From Comamonas sp. 26 (GTDB lineage: Bacteria > Pseudomonadota > Gammaproteobacteria > Burkholderiales > Burkholderiaceae_C), in the NCBI RefSeq assembly GCF_002754475.1, contig NZ_PEFL01000002.1, positions 620,001 to 684,000 of the forward strand: 64,000 nt of DNA. Direction: 5' to 3'. Made by a program: the position numbers and the translations under genes. Below the pieces are notes generated by a model that saw only the letters and a program-made list of their open reading frames with translations, searched no databases and was not told the origin of the DNA. This document shows, piece by piece, positions 1 through 8,338 of this stretch; the stretch's first letter is position 1; each line of letters begins with the position of its first letter.

Positions 1-1
1 G

Positions 2-1435
2 CTCGTGAAGGAAGTGGCCTCCAAGACCAACGACATCGCTGGTGACGGTACGACTACCGCTACCGTGCTGGCTCAAGCCATCGTCCGCGAAGGCTCCAAG
101 TACGTTGCTGCTGGCCTGAACCCCATGGACCTGAAGCGCGGTATCGACAAGGCTGTCGCCGCTCTGGTGGAAGAGCTGAAGAAGCAATCCAAGGCCACCA
201 CCACCTCCAAGGAAATCGCTCAAGTTGGCTCCATCTCCGCCAACTCCGACGAATCCATCGGCAAGATCATCGCTGACGCGATGGACAAGGTCGGCAAGGA
301 AGGCGTGATCACCGTTGAAGAAGGCAAGTCCCTGGACAACGAACTCGACGTCGTTGAAGGCATGCAGTTCGACCGCGGTTACCTGTCGCCCTACTTCATC
401 AACAACCCCGAAAAGCAAGCCGCTGTTCTGGACAACCCCTTCGTGCTGCTGTTCGACAAGAAGATCAGCAACATCCGCGACTTGCTGCCTACCCTGGAAC
501 AAGTTGCCAAGGCTGGCCGTCCTCTGCTGATCATTGCTGAAGATGTCGAAGGCGAAGCCCTGGCAACTCTGGTGGTGAACACCATCCGCGGCATCCTGAA
601 GGTTGTGGCTGTGAAGGCTCCTGGCTTCGGCGACCGTCGCAAGGCCATGCTGGAAGACATTGCCATCCTGACCGGCGGCAAGGTCATCGCTGAAGAAGTC
701 GGCCTGGCCCTGGACAAGGTGACTCTGGAAGACCTGGGCCAAGCTCAGCGCGTCGAAATCGGCAAGGAAAACACCACCATCATCGACGGTGCTGGCCAAG
801 CTGCCGAGATCGAAGCCCGCGTGAAGCAAATCCGCGCTCAGATCGAAGAAGCCACTTCCGACTACGACCGTGAAAAGCTGCAAGAACGCGTGGCCAAGCT
901 GGCCGGCGGTGTTGCCGTGATCAAGGTTGGCGCTGCCACCGAAGTCGAAATGAAGGAAAAGAAGGCCCGCGTTGAAGACGCCCTCCACGCTACCCGCGCT
1001 GCTGTGGAAGAAGGCATCGTGGCCGGCGGCGGCGTGGCTCTGCTGCGTGCCAAGCAAGCTGTGGGCGCACTGTCCACCGGCAATGCCGAGCAAGACGCTG
1101 GCATCAAGCTGGTTCTGAAGGCTGTGGAAGCTCCTCTGCGCGAAATCGTGGCCAACGCCGGTGGCGAGCCATCGGTGGTGGTGGACTCTGTCCTGAAGGG
1201 CCAAGGCAACTTCGGTTTCAACGCTGCCAACGACACCTACGGCGACATGCTGGAAATGGGTATCCTGGACCCCACCAAGGTGACACGTACTGCTCTGCAG
1301 AATGCTGCTTCCGTGGCTTCCCTGCTGCTGACCACTGAGTGCATGATCGCTGAAGCCCCCAAGGCTGAAGGCGCTGGCGCTCCTGACATGGGCGGTATGG
1401 GTGGCATGGGCGGCATGGGTGGCATGGGCATGTAA
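2..1435 (+). CDS. groL: Chaperonin GroEL, 5'-truncated by the window edge
   Basis: Large subunit of the cytoplasmic GroEL/GroES chaperonin, which encloses and folds client proteins in an ATP-driven double ring. The reading frame is already open at base 2, and the first visible residues ([11 protein letters not shown], then [13 protein letters not shown]) match the internal ATP-binding region of GroEL. About 70 of roughly 547 residues therefore lie outside the window, and the GTG at position 5 is an internal valine. Other hallmarks are [12 protein letters not shown], the [10 protein letters not shown] segment and the Gly-Gly-Met tail ([14 protein letters not shown]) at the C-terminus. The gene ends in two hairpins, the second a classic intrinsic terminator. 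groES and the promoter would be expected just upstream, outside the window. Identification is secure; start and regulation cannot be judged here. Confidence 0.98.
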   Translation, partial: LVKEVASKTNDIAGDGTTTATVLAQAIVREGSKYVAAGLNPMDLKRGIDKAVAALVEELKKQSKATTTSKEIAQVGSISANSDESIGKIIADAMDKVGKEGVITVEEGKSLDNELDVVEGMQFDRGYLSPYFINNPEKQAAVLDNPFVLLFDKKISNIRDLLPTLEQVAKAGRPLLIIAEDVEGEALATLVVNTIRGILKVVAVKAPGFGDRRKAMLEDIAILTGGKVIAEEVGLALDKVTLEDLGQAQRVEIGKENTTIIDGAGQAAEIEARVKQIRAQIEEATSDYDREKLQERVAKLAGGVAVIKVGAATEVEMKEKKARVEDALHATRAAVEEGIVAGGGVALLRAKQAVGALSTGNAEQDAGIKLVLKAVEAPLREIVANAGGEPSVVVDSVLKGQGNFGFNAANDTYGDMLEMGILDPTKVTRTALQNAASVASLLLTTECMIAEAPKAEGAGAPDMGGMGGMGGMGGMGM

Positions 1436-1450
1436 TTGCCAAGCTGTCGA

Positions 1451-1511
1451 CTGGGTGGCTATCGCCACCCAGCGCCGCAAACAAAAAAGGCCGCATCCAG
1501 CGGCCTTTTTT
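1451..1511 (+). terminator. Tandem hairpins and intrinsic terminator of groL
   Basis: A perfect 9-bp hairpin (CTGGGTGGC / GCCACCCAG, 1451-1472) is followed by a second one, AAAAAAGGCCGC / GCGGCCTTTTTT with loop ATCCA (1483-1511). The T-run makes the second a strong rho-independent terminator that works in either direction. Confidence 0.9.
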
Positions 1512-1544
1512 GCACCCTTCTGGTTTGTGCAAGCACTTCCAGAA

Positions 1545-1581
1545 CTAAAAAGCCAGCCCAATCGATAGGCCGGCTTTTTAG
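1545..1581 (-). terminator. Intrinsic terminator of the first porin gene
   Basis: A 14-bp inverted repeat with one mismatch (CTAAAAAGCCAGCC at 1545-1558 against GGCCGGCTTTTTAG at 1568-1581) lies 13 bp beyond the porin stop codon. Read on the minus strand it ends in a T-run. Confidence 0.85.
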
Positions 1582-1593
1582 TGAATGACTTGC

Positions 1594-2763
1594 TTAGAAG
1601 CGATGGCGCAGACCGATGGTGATACCGGTGCGCTTTGTTGCGCCATTGGCATCCAGCATTACACCCGCACCGCCCTTGGTCTTGGTGTGGTCCACCGCGA
1701 AATAGGCATCGGTACGCTTGGAGAATGCATAGTCTGCAACAGCGACCATAAAGTCGGCCTTGCCATTGAAAGTACCCGTTGCCGAGCCCGATTGTTTGGC
1801 ATGGTAGTAATGCAGACCTGCATTCAACTGTGGCGTAACCTGATAACCAAAACCGACCTTGAACATCTCACGCTTGTTGGCAAAATTGCCAGGAGCATTA
1901 CCTGCAATAAAACCGCCATTGGAAGAGCCTGTCCAGTAAGCATTCAGCAAACCGGCGTCAAAAATCGCACCGGCACCCGCCGCCCCCAGACTGTCCTTGA
2001 CCTTATTCTGGCCATAGCCTGCCATCAGATACCAAGGGCCGGTTCGGTATGAACCACCCAAGGTCCAGGCGTCTACCTTTGTGCCCGCAGGCAACGTTGA
2101 ACTCTGATATGCCGCACCGGCCGAAATTCCATTGGCGGAGTAGCGAAGATACCCACCCGCCGTTTTCAATGCCAGACCTCCTGGCGTCATATCAATAGCA
2201 TTGCCTTTCTTGGCGAAGGTATTTCCTTCATCAAAGGAATACTGCAGTCCGGCGCGTACGGGGCCAAACTCCGCCACGTACTTCAGCATATTATTGGCAC
2301 GTGCACCCAGCGACATACCAATCTCGGGTTTGTATGCATCCATATAGGGAGAATATGGAAACGAGGCATATGTTGAAGTCACCAAGTCGAACAGCACATT
2401 GTATTGGCGACCCATGGTCAGCTGACCAAAGCTATTGCTGCGCAGACCTACCCATGATTGAGCAAAATAAGGTTGCGCGGTACTGGGAGTACCGGAGTCC
2501 GTCCAGAACCGATTTTCCAGATTGGCAATCGCAGATAGACCCCCACCCAAATCCTCCTTGATATTGATACCCCAGCGGCTCTCGGACATACCGCCACCAA
2601 TCATTTTTGTCAGCCCACTTTTATTAGCTCCTTCATTATTGGTGTGACGAATTGCAGCATCCACAATGCCATACAGCTGTACGCTGCTTTGTGCGTATGC
2701 CAAGGTTCCCAGAGTACCCAGCACCGCCAAAGCCAATGTTTTTTTCACAAATGAAGATTTCAT
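1594..2763 (-). CDS. Outer-membrane trimeric porin (Porin_4 / OmpC-like family)
   Basis: General diffusion porin of 389 residues, predicted to form a 16-stranded trimeric barrel in the outer membrane. It opens with a Sec signal peptide (MKSSFVKKTLALAVLG, cleavage after TLAYA) followed by the typical mature start QSSVQLYGIVDAAI. The rest alternates amphipathic strands, and the last residues, GLRHRF, give the terminal aromatic that barrel assembly by the BAM complex needs. Length is normal for betaproteobacterial porins. A GAGAGG ribosome site lies about 8 bases before the ATG. The gene has its own terminators on both sides and is followed on the same strand by a second, divergent porin paralogue. 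This copy is richer in A and T codons than its neighbours. Substrate preference cannot be read from sequence. Confidence 0.95.
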   Translation of the reverse strand: MKSSFVKKTLALAVLGTLGTLAYAQSSVQLYGIVDAAIRHTNNEGANKSGLTKMIGGGMSESRWGINIKEDLGGGLSAIANLENRFWTDSGTPSTAQPYFAQSWVGLRSNSFGQLTMGRQYNVLFDLVTSTYASFPYSPYMDAYKPEIGMSLGARANNMLKYVAEFGPVRAGLQYSFDEGNTFAKKGNAIDMTPGGLALKTAGGYLRYSANGISAGAAYQSSTLPAGTKVDAWTLGGSYRTGPWYLMAGYGQNKVKDSLGAAGAGAIFDAGLLNAYWTGSSNGGFIAGNAPGNFANKREMFKVGFGYQVTPQLNAGLHYYHAKQSGSATGTFNGKADFMVAVADYAFSKRTDAYFAVDHTKTKGGAGVMLDANGATKRTGITIGLRHRF

Positions 2764-2919
2764 TGTGTTGCCTCTCTCTTAATTCACAAACAGTTGGTGG
2801 AAATTCATTCTAAAAATGCTTTCCTCAACCGCGTGAGCATTGGCACAAGCACAACACAGGCGTTTCCCTCTCCGAATTACCCTCTCAGTAATCACCCTTT
2901 AAGGTTTACCCCAAAAAGC
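2764..2919 (-). promoter_or_regulatory. Upstream region of the first porin gene
   Basis: About 155 bases between the start of the first porin and the terminator of the second. It should contain the first porin's promoter and is AT-rich near 2800-2825. I could not find a convincing -35/-10 pair, so only the general assignment is made. Confidence 0.4.
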
Positions 2920-2949
2920 AAAAAGGCCTGTCGTAAGACAGGCCTTTTT
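2920..2949 (-). terminator. Intrinsic terminator of the second porin gene
   Basis: A perfect 13-bp hairpin, AAAAAGGCCTGTC / GACAGGCCTTTTT with a GTAA loop, lies 38 bp past the porin stop codon on the minus strand. Confidence 0.92.
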
Positions 2950-2987
2950 TAACTTTTAAACAGTTACTGGCTTACACCAGCAATTGA

Positions 2988-4043
2988 TTAGAAAGCGTGG
3001 CGGATACCAACTTGCACGCCAGTCTGGTTCTTGCCCAGAGCCGACAGAGAACCGTCGTTCACACCCTTGGCTTGCAGGCCCAGGTTGGAGTTCTTGTTGT
3101 TCTTCATGTAAGCAACAGTGCCGTACAGAGCGGTACGCTTGGACAGGTTGTGCACATAACCCAGAGACAGCTGTTGAGCCTTGGTGTTGTTGCCCTTTTG
3201 GTCGTAGTAAGCGTACTGAGCCTTCACTTCGCCAACGCCACCCACAGGAGCGGACACGCCCAGTGCGTAGTTGTTGAACTTGTCGCTGGAACCAGCGTTG
3301 GGCTTGTACTTGATCTGTTGAGCCAGACCGATCACCTTGGCCACGCCAAAGTTGTAGGAAGCGCCGATGGACATTTCGTCACGGTCGCCTACGTTGCCGT
3401 AGCTCAGAGTGCCGTAAGCAGCAGTCACGCTCAGAGGACCGTTGTCGTAACCAACGTTACCACCGACGTAACGGCCACCGTTGCCACCCAGGGTAGCTTG
3501 GTTAGCCTTCTCGTCGAAAGCGTAGCTGATGTTGGCAGTGAAGCCGCTGAAGTTGGGCGAGGAGTACGACAGCATGTTGTCCTTACGGATCGTGTTGCCG
3601 TCGGCCAGGCCTGTACCAGCCCAGTCCTTGTAACCCATGAACTGGCCAATACCAGTAGCGCCGAACAGGTCATACTTCAGACCAGCACGGAAAGTGGGAG
3701 TTGTTTCGCGACCCAGGCGAACTTCACCGAAGTTGCCAGACAGACGCACTGTGGATTCGCGCTTGAAATCAAAGCCCTTGGCGTTACCAGTGTCGCCGAA
3801 GATTTCGCCTTCCAGCCAGAAGCCAGCCTTCAGACCACCACCCAGGTCTTCGGTACCACGCAGGCCCAGACGGCTGGTAGCGTTACCGCTGGTGCCGACG
3901 CCGTACTTGCTGGAATCGTTGCCAGTAGCGTTGTTCACGTAAGACACGCCAGTGTCAACGATACCGAACAGGGTCACGGAAGATTGAGCCATTGCGGCGC
4001 CGGAAGCGGCCAGCACTGCCAGGGCAATCAGGGATTTTTTCAT
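2988..4043 (-). CDS. Outer-membrane trimeric porin (Porin_4 family), second paralogue
   Basis: General diffusion porin of 351 residues, in the outer membrane. Signal peptide MKKSLIALAVLAASGAAMA is followed by the mature start QSSVTLFGIVDTGVSYV, and the last residues are GIRHAF with a terminal Phe, as expected for a BAM substrate. The segment ATSRLGLRGTEDLGGGL is the usual strand 2-3 signature of the family. GC-rich codons suggest a highly expressed gene, unlike the AT-richer upstream porin copy, so the two probably differ in expression rather than fold. A GGAG ribosome site lies about 9 bases before the ATG. It is monocistronic, with its own terminator. This could be the major porin of the strain; that is inference. 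Confidence 0.96.
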   Translation of the reverse strand: MKKSLIALAVLAASGAAMAQSSVTLFGIVDTGVSYVNNATGNDSSKYGVGTSGNATSRLGLRGTEDLGGGLKAGFWLEGEIFGDTGNAKGFDFKRESTVRLSGNFGEVRLGRETTPTFRAGLKYDLFGATGIGQFMGYKDWAGTGLADGNTIRKDNMLSYSSPNFSGFTANISYAFDEKANQATLGGNGGRYVGGNVGYDNGPLSVTAAYGTLSYGNVGDRDEMSIGASYNFGVAKVIGLAQQIKYKPNAGSSDKFNNYALGVSAPVGGVGEVKAQYAYYDQKGNNTKAQQLSLGYVHNLSKRTALYGTVAYMKNNKNSNLGLQAKGVNDGSLSALGKNQTGVQVGIRHAF

Positions 4044-4369
4044 TACGAGTTACTCCAAGGTTTAGAAGGGCGCCGGTTCTATGTAAGAGAGACTTGAGCC
4101 TCGAGCTCCACCGGTTTCCCGCGCCAACCTCCTGGTGGGGAAGTTGGGTCTATTGCACCAGACCACCGCACCCAGCGCAAAGGAATTCCCCAAAAAAGGC
4201 TCGATTCGGCGCGTTTTCGTTGCAGCACCGCAACAAACCTCTAGGACACACTCTTGGGTACACCCTTAAGGGTTGCCGCTTGGTATTGCCCCAGCACAAA
4301 TGGCGGATGAGGCACTCTGGTGTACCTTATGCACATTGGCGCCCTCAGGTGCCGCACTGAGTTTTTTCC
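4044..4369. promoter_or_regulatory. Divergent intergenic region between porin and coq7
   Basis: This 326-bp gap must hold the promoters of the minus-strand porin and of coq7. A perfect 12-bp palindrome, ACCCTTAAGGGT, lies near 4263-4274. No other gene is seen, and no clear -35/-10 pair was found by eye. Confidence 0.4.
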
Positions 4370-4987
4370 ATGGATCAATTTCTGACCGCTGCCGATGCAG
4401 CTCTTCGCACTTTGTTCGCCGATCCGATCGCCGCCGAGCGCTCGCCTGCCACCGGTATTGCCGAAGCCAATTTGAGCGATGAGCAGCGCAAGCTGTCTGC
4501 CGCCTTGATGCGAGTCAATCATGTGGGCGAGGTCTGCGCACAGGCACTCTATAGCGCTCAGGCCATGGTGACCAAGGATGCGCAACTGCGCGAGCACCTG
4601 CTGCACGCCGCGCGCGAGGAGATGGACCACCTGGCCTGGACCCGTGAGCGCTTGCATGCACTGGGCGATCGCCCTTCGCTGCTGAACCCGCTCTGGTTTG
4701 CTGGCGCGTTTGCCATTGGAACGATTGCTGCCAAGGTCAGCGATGCCACAAGCCTGGGCTTTGTGGTCGAGACGGAAAACCAGGTATCTGCGCATCTAGA
4801 AAGCCATCTGGGCCGCCTGCCCGAGGAAGATGAAGCCTCTCGCGCGGTTGTTGCGCGCATGAAAGACGATGAAGAGCGCCACGCCGCAGCAGCGATTGAG
4901 GAAGGCGCGATTCAATTGCCGCCCGTGGTGCAAGGCCTGATGCGCGTTGCAGCCAAGGTTATGACGACGACGGCACACCGCATATAA
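4370..4987 (+). CDS. coq7: Demethoxyubiquinone hydroxylase (Coq7/UbiF-type di-iron monooxygenase)
   Basis: Catalyses the C6 hydroxylation of 2-polyprenyl-3-methyl-6-methoxy-1,4-benzoquinol, the penultimate step of ubiquinone synthesis, at the inner membrane. The 205-residue protein has the ferritin-like di-iron ligands of the family: [14 protein letters not shown] (first Glu), REEMDHLAW (ExxH), [12 protein letters not shown] and DEERHAAAA (final ExxH). The hydrophobic stretch [17 protein letters not shown] is the usual membrane-contacting helix. The Coq7 type, rather than flavin-dependent UbiF, is usual for Betaproteobacteria. The gene appears monocistronic with a strong terminator 16 bp after the stop, facing the convergent osmC-family gene. 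Confidence 0.96.
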   Translation: MDQFLTAADAALRTLFADPIAAERSPATGIAEANLSDEQRKLSAALMRVNHVGEVCAQALYSAQAMVTKDAQLREHLLHAAREEMDHLAWTRERLHALGDRPSLLNPLWFAGAFAIGTIAAKVSDATSLGFVVETENQVSAHLESHLGRLPEEDEASRAVVARMKDDEERHAAAAIEEGAIQLPPVVQGLMRVAAKVMTTTAHRI

Positions 4988-5003
4988 AACAGCTTCCTCC
5001 AAG

Positions 5004-5030
5004 AAAAACGGGCCGCTGAGGCCCGTTTTT
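5004..5030. terminator. Bidirectional terminator between coq7 and the OsmC gene
   Basis: A perfect 11-bp hairpin, AAAAACGGGCC / GGCCCGTTTTT with loop GCTGA, sits between two convergent genes. It carries an A-run on one side and a T-run on the other, so it can serve both. Confidence 0.92.
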
Positions 5031-5062
5031 TGTTTTGCACGTTGTTTTGTGCGAAGCGCCTA

Positions 5063-5515
5063 TCAGGATTCAACGATCTCAAAACCCGTCGTAATCTCAG
5101 CCGTATGGCCCAGCATGATGGTGGCCGAGCAATATTTGTCATGACTCATGGCAATCGCACGCTCCACCGCGCCGGTAGGCAGGTTCTTGCCGCTGACGGT
5201 GAACTGCATGTGAATCTTGGTGAAGACCTTGGGGTCAGTCTCTGCACGCTCGGATGTCAACTGCACGCTGCAACCCTTCACATCGTGGCGGCCACGCTTG
5301 AGGATAAGCACCACGTCATAAGCAGTGCAACCACCGGCGCCTGCCAACAGCATTTCCATGGGGCGAGGCGCCTGATTGCGGCCGCCATTGCCAGGATTTT
5401 TTTCATCCGGCGCGCCATCCATGTTGACGATATGACCGCTACCGGTCTCCGCCACAAAGCCCATGCCCGAGCGCATACCGGTAGTTGCGCCTGTCCAACT
5501 TACTGTGCATTCCAT
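5063..5515 (-). CDS. OsmC/Ohr-family protein (YhfA-like)
   Basis: A 150-residue member of the OsmC/Ohr superfamily of small dimeric cytoplasmic proteins, many of which are thiol peroxidases acting on organic hydroperoxides. Recognisable pieces are the N-terminal strand MECTVSWTG, the PRPMEMLLAGAGGCTAYDV helix with its conserved Cys, and the C-terminal block SHDKYCSATIMLGHTAEI holding a second Cys. The pattern fits the YhfA-like branch more than classical Ohr, so peroxidase activity is not assured. A longer open frame runs to 5593, but the ATG at 5515 starts the conserved domain and has a good ribosome site (AGAGGA, 8 bases upstream), so I chose it. It is transcribed divergently from the candidate small RNA upstream of ilvA. 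Confidence 0.9.
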   Translation of the reverse strand: MECTVSWTGATTGMRSGMGFVAETGSGHIVNMDGAPDEKNPGNGGRNQAPRPMEMLLAGAGGCTAYDVVLILKRGRHDVKGCSVQLTSERAETDPKVFTKIHMQFTVSGKNLPTGAVERAIAMSHDKYCSATIMLGHTAEITTGFEIVES

Positions 5516-5576
5516 TGCTGCATCCTCTTGAAACTGTTGCAATTCTGCATCAAATCCAGAAAAACCCGAATCTTTT

Positions 5577-5605
5577 TTGCACGATAAAAACACATCCCCT
5601 ACAAT
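5577..5605 (+). promoter_or_regulatory. Sigma-70-type promoter for the small RNA / ilvA leader
   Basis: TTGCAC (5577-5582) and TACAAT (5600-5605) are separated by exactly 17 bases. This is a near-consensus housekeeping promoter with a predicted start near 5612. No annotated protein begins close behind it; the next element is a structured, terminated segment. Confidence 0.75.
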
Positions 5606-5611
5606 ACAAGC

Positions 5612-5748
5612 AAGCGTTACCTGCTAGGTCAAACCCGCAGGCAGACTGCAGATTACTGGAAAGTCCTGATCTGTATCGCACCGTTTGTCTCCTCCACCTC
5701 CTCTAATGGTGGATTCAGCCCCTAGCTTCTTAGCTAGGGGCTTTTTTT
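5612..5748 (+). ncRNA. Candidate terminated small RNA with anti-Shine-Dalgarno element
   Basis: About 137 nt between a near-consensus promoter and a strong terminator. The 5' part can pair CCTGC (5620-5624) with GCAGG (5637-5641). The C-rich segment CTCCTCCACCTCCTCT (5689-5704) contains CACCTCCT (5695-5702), identical to the anti-Shine-Dalgarno end of 16S rRNA. It is partly enclosed in a hairpin CCACC / GGTGG (5694-5712). The RNA ends with AGCCCCTAGC / GCTAGGGGCT and seven Ts (5717-5748). I recall a family of 'toxic' small RNAs in Betaproteobacteria described as carrying an anti-SD element; membership here is unverified. Alternatively this is a terminated leader of ilvA. No leader peptide rich in Ile, Leu or Val codons is visible, which argues against classical attenuation. 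Confidence 0.6.
5717..5748 (+). terminator. Intrinsic terminator upstream of ilvA
   Basis: A perfect 10-bp stem, AGCCCCTAGC / GCTAGGGGCT with a TTCTTA loop, runs into seven Ts. It lies about 150 bp before the ilvA start codon, so it ends the small RNA and could also limit read-through into ilvA. Confidence 0.92.
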
Positions 5749-5898
5749 CGTCCCGGCTCAGCGCAAGTTCGCAGCCCAACAGGGCGCACCTCTCGAGTGA
5801 GTACTGCAACGCAGCAAGCAAGCGCCTATCATGATCGGCTTCCCTGCACCCGGCTGACTGATTGCTCTGGCCCTGGTGCACTGCTTCTGAATTGCACC

Positions 5899-7452
5899 AT
5901 GACTCAAGCCCTCACCCCTGCCGATTATCTGACTCGCATCCTCAATGCACGCGTCTACGACGTGGCCGTGGAGTCGGACCTGGATATTGCCAAGAACCTC
6001 AGCCGCCGCCTGCACAACAAGGTATTGCTAAAGCGCGAAGACCAGCAGCCCGTGTTCAGCTTCAAGCTGCGCGGTGCCTACAACAAGATGGCGAACCTGA
6101 CGGCCGAGCAGCTGCAAAAAGGCGTGATCTGCGCCAGCGCTGGCAACCACGCACAGGGTACGGCACTGAGCGCCAAGAAGCTGGGCTGCCGCGCCGTCAT
6201 CGTGATGCCGACCACCACGCCACAGGTCAAAGTGGACGCCGTGGCCGCGCTGGGCGGCGAAGTAGTGCTGATGGGCGACAGCTATTCCGACGCCTACAAG
6301 CACTCCATCAAGCTGCAAAAGGCCGAGGGCCTGACCTTTGTCCACCCCTTTGACGACCCCGATGTAATTGCCGGTCAGGGCACCATCGCCATGGAAATGC
6401 TGCGCCAGCTGCAAAAGCTGGGCAGCCAGCGCCTGGACGCCATTTTTGTGCCGATTGGCGGCGGCGGCCTGATTGCCGGCATTGCCAACTACATCAAGGC
6501 CGTGCGCCCCGATGTGAAGGTGATTGGCGTGCACACCAAAGACTCCAACGCCATGATGCAGTCCGTGCAGGCGGGCGAGCGCGTGGAGCTGGCCGATGTG
6601 GGTCTGTTCGCCGACGGCACTGCCGTGAAGCTGGTGGGCGAGGAGACCTTCCGCGTCACCCAAGGCCTGGTGGATGACTATGTGACGGTGGACACCGACG
6701 CCGTCTGCGCAGCCATCAAGGACATCTTTACCGACACCCGCTCCATCGTCGAGCCCTCGGGCGCTCTGGGCGTGGCTGCTATCAAGCAGTACGTCGCCAA
6801 GAACAAGACCAAGGGCGAGACCTACGCCGCCATCCTGAGCGGCGCAAACATGAACTTCGACCGCCTGCGCTTTGTGGCCGAGCGTGCCGAAGTGGGCGAG
6901 GAGCGCGAAGCCCTGTTCGCCGTCACCATTCCCGAAGAGCGTGGCAGCTTCAAGCATTTCTGCGAAGTGGTGGGCAAGCTGCCCGGCGGCCCGCGCAATG
7001 TGACCGAGTTCAACTACCGCATCAGCCACGAGGACAAGGCCCATGTGTTTGTAGGCCTGACCACGCCGACCAGGGGCGAGAGCGAGAAGATCTGCAAAAA
7101 CTTCCAGAAAAATGGCTTTGACGCCATCGACCTGACCTTTGACGAAATGGCCAAGGAACATCTGCGCCACATGGTGGGCGGCCATTCGCCCCTGGCGCAG
7201 GAAGAGCGCCTGCTGCGCTTTGTATTTCCCGAACGCCCCGGTGCGCTGTTCAAGTTCCTGAGCCTGATGGCGCCCACCTGGAACATCTCGCTGTTTCACT
7301 ACCGCAACCAGGGCGCGGACTACGGTCGCATTCTGGTCGGCATGCAGGTACCACCCAAGGACAGCAAGAAGTTCGACGCCTTCCTCAAGAACCTGGGCTA
7401 CCCGTGGGTGGAAGAAACCAACAATCCGGCCTATCAACTTTTCTTGAAGTAA
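5899..7452 (+). CDS. ilvA: Threonine ammonia-lyase, biosynthetic (threonine deaminase)
   Basis: PLP-dependent deamination of threonine to 2-oxobutanoate, the first committed step of isoleucine synthesis in the cytoplasm. The 517-residue protein has the fold-type II catalytic domain with the PLP lysine in FSFKLRGAYNKM, the phosphate-binding or substrate loop SAGNHAQG, and the glycine-rich PIGGGGLIAGIA cofactor loop. From about residue 335 two ACT-like regulatory domains follow (EERGSFKHFCEVVG and PERPGALFKFLSL), as in the long, isoleucine-inhibited biosynthetic form and not the short catabolic TdcB. The frame is open further upstream, but ATG 5899 gives the expected MTQALTPADYLTRIL start. A terminated small RNA lies upstream, so expression may depend on a promoter inside 5750-5898. 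Confidence 0.97.
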   Translation: MTQALTPADYLTRILNARVYDVAVESDLDIAKNLSRRLHNKVLLKREDQQPVFSFKLRGAYNKMANLTAEQLQKGVICASAGNHAQGTALSAKKLGCRAVIVMPTTTPQVKVDAVAALGGEVVLMGDSYSDAYKHSIKLQKAEGLTFVHPFDDPDVIAGQGTIAMEMLRQLQKLGSQRLDAIFVPIGGGGLIAGIANYIKAVRPDVKVIGVHTKDSNAMMQSVQAGERVELADVGLFADGTAVKLVGEETFRVTQGLVDDYVTVDTDAVCAAIKDIFTDTRSIVEPSGALGVAAIKQYVAKNKTKGETYAAILSGANMNFDRLRFVAERAEVGEEREALFAVTIPEERGSFKHFCEVVGKLPGGPRNVTEFNYRISHEDKAHVFVGLTTPTRGESEKICKNFQKNGFDAIDLTFDEMAKEHLRHMVGGHSPLAQEERLLRFVFPERPGALFKFLSLMAPTWNISLFHYRNQGADYGRILVGMQVPPKDSKKFDAFLKNLGYPWVEETNNPAYQLFLK

Positions 7453-7461
7453 AAAAGTCCT

Positions 7462-7490
7462 CTAGCGCTTTATCCACAAGCGCTAGAAGC
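7462..7490. repeat. Dispersed intergenic hairpin repeat (TAGC-GCGCTT family)
   Basis: CTAGCGCTT / AAGCGCTAG with a 7-base loop, followed by AAGCT. It is the most symmetrical copy of an element recurring in many gaps of this window. It could also end ilvA transcription, though the T-run lies 9 bases beyond the stem. Confidence 0.6.
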
Positions 7491-7507
7491 TCACTTTTTT
7501 GATATTC

Positions 7508-8338
7508 ATGCAAGCCCTGCGTCACTATCTGCTGGCCATACAGTTCTTCAGCCGCATCCCCGTCACCGGACGGCTGGCGGCCTGGGTGGGCTGGAGCGCT
7601 GAGATGCAGCGTGCCAGCGCCGCGCATCTGCCGGGCGTGGGCTGGCTGGTGGGTCTGTGGGCGGCTGCGCTAGTGACTCTGGTGCTGTGGTTGCTGCCTG
7701 GCTCACCTTGGACACCGCTGCTGGCCGCACTCATCAGCACGGCAGGCACGCTGTGGCTGACGGGCGGGTTTCACGAAGATGGACTGGCCGATGTGGCCGA
7801 TGGACTGGGTGGCTTTGTGCCCGCTGAGCGCGCGCTCGAGATCATGAAAGACTCGCGCCTTGGCTCGTATGGCGTGATGGCGCTGTTGATGGCACTGCTG
7901 ACCAAGGTGGTACTGCTGGCGGCCGTGCTGGACAAAATGACACCTTACTGGGGGCTAGTGCCTGAGGTCATTCTGGTCGTAGCCATGCATGTGCTCTCTC
8001 GTTTTGCGCCCCTGGTGCTGATGCACAACTTGGCCCATGTCGGCTTGGCTGCCAGCAGCAAAACGCTGAACGTTGCGGGCCAACAATTGGGCTGGCGCGG
8101 CCTCATCACCGGCGCGCTATGGACTCTGCCGATGGTGGCGCTGCTGTGGTGGTTCGGCTCCGGCTGGCTGCTTCTCAAGATCGCCATCGCCTGCAGCGTG
8201 ACGACCTGGCTGCTGCAGCGCTGGCTGCGCAAACGTCTGGGCGGCATGACGGGCGATTGTTTGGGTGCCTGCCAGCAGCTCAACGAACTGGCGGTGCTGC
8301 TGGCGGTCGCCTTTCATGTACTGAGGCCTGTGCTGTGA
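7508..8338 (+). CDS. cobS: Adenosylcobinamide-GDP ribazoletransferase (cobalamin synthase)
   Basis: Integral inner-membrane enzyme that joins adenosylcobinamide-GDP and alpha-ribazole (or its phosphate), the last assembly step of the adenosylcobalamin nucleotide loop. The 276-residue product has the family start (MQALRHYLLAIQFFSRIPV), the aspartate-rich motif GGFHEDGLADVADGLGGF near residue 90 that binds Mg and substrate, and then repeated hydrophobic helices. A TTG at 7499 extends the frame by three residues; ATG 7508 is preferred. The stop codon overlaps the GTG start of cobC, so the two are translationally coupled. Other cobalamin genes are not in the window. Confidence 0.95.
   Translation: MQALRHYLLAIQFFSRIPVTGRLAAWVGWSAEMQRASAAHLPGVGWLVGLWAAALVTLVLWLLPGSPWTPLLAALISTAGTLWLTGGFHEDGLADVADGLGGFVPAERALEIMKDSRLGSYGVMALLMALLTKVVLLAAVLDKMTPYWGLVPEVILVVAMHVLSRFAPLVLMHNLAHVGLAASSKTLNVAGQQLGWRGLITGALWTLPMVALLWWFGSGWLLLKIAIACSVTTWLLQRWLRKRLGGMTGDCLGACQQLNELAVLLAVAFHVLRPVL

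Noticed and set aside
5..7. GTG as a start codon for groL
   Set aside because: It is an internal valine of GroEL; the gene continues beyond the window edge.
2840..2860. TGGCACAAGCACAACA as a sigma-54 promoter on the plus strand
   Set aside because: The -12 part lacks TTGC/GC at the right spacing and no gene follows in that direction.
2997..4097. Long plus-strand ORF of 366 codons opposite the second porin
   Set aside because: Shadow frame of a GC-rich porin gene; it has no recognisable domain, and the porin on the other strand has signal peptide, barrel end and terminator.
6028..7437. 469-codon minus-strand ORF within ilvA
   Set aside because: His/Gly/Leu-rich shadow of the ilvA codons without motifs or ribosome site.
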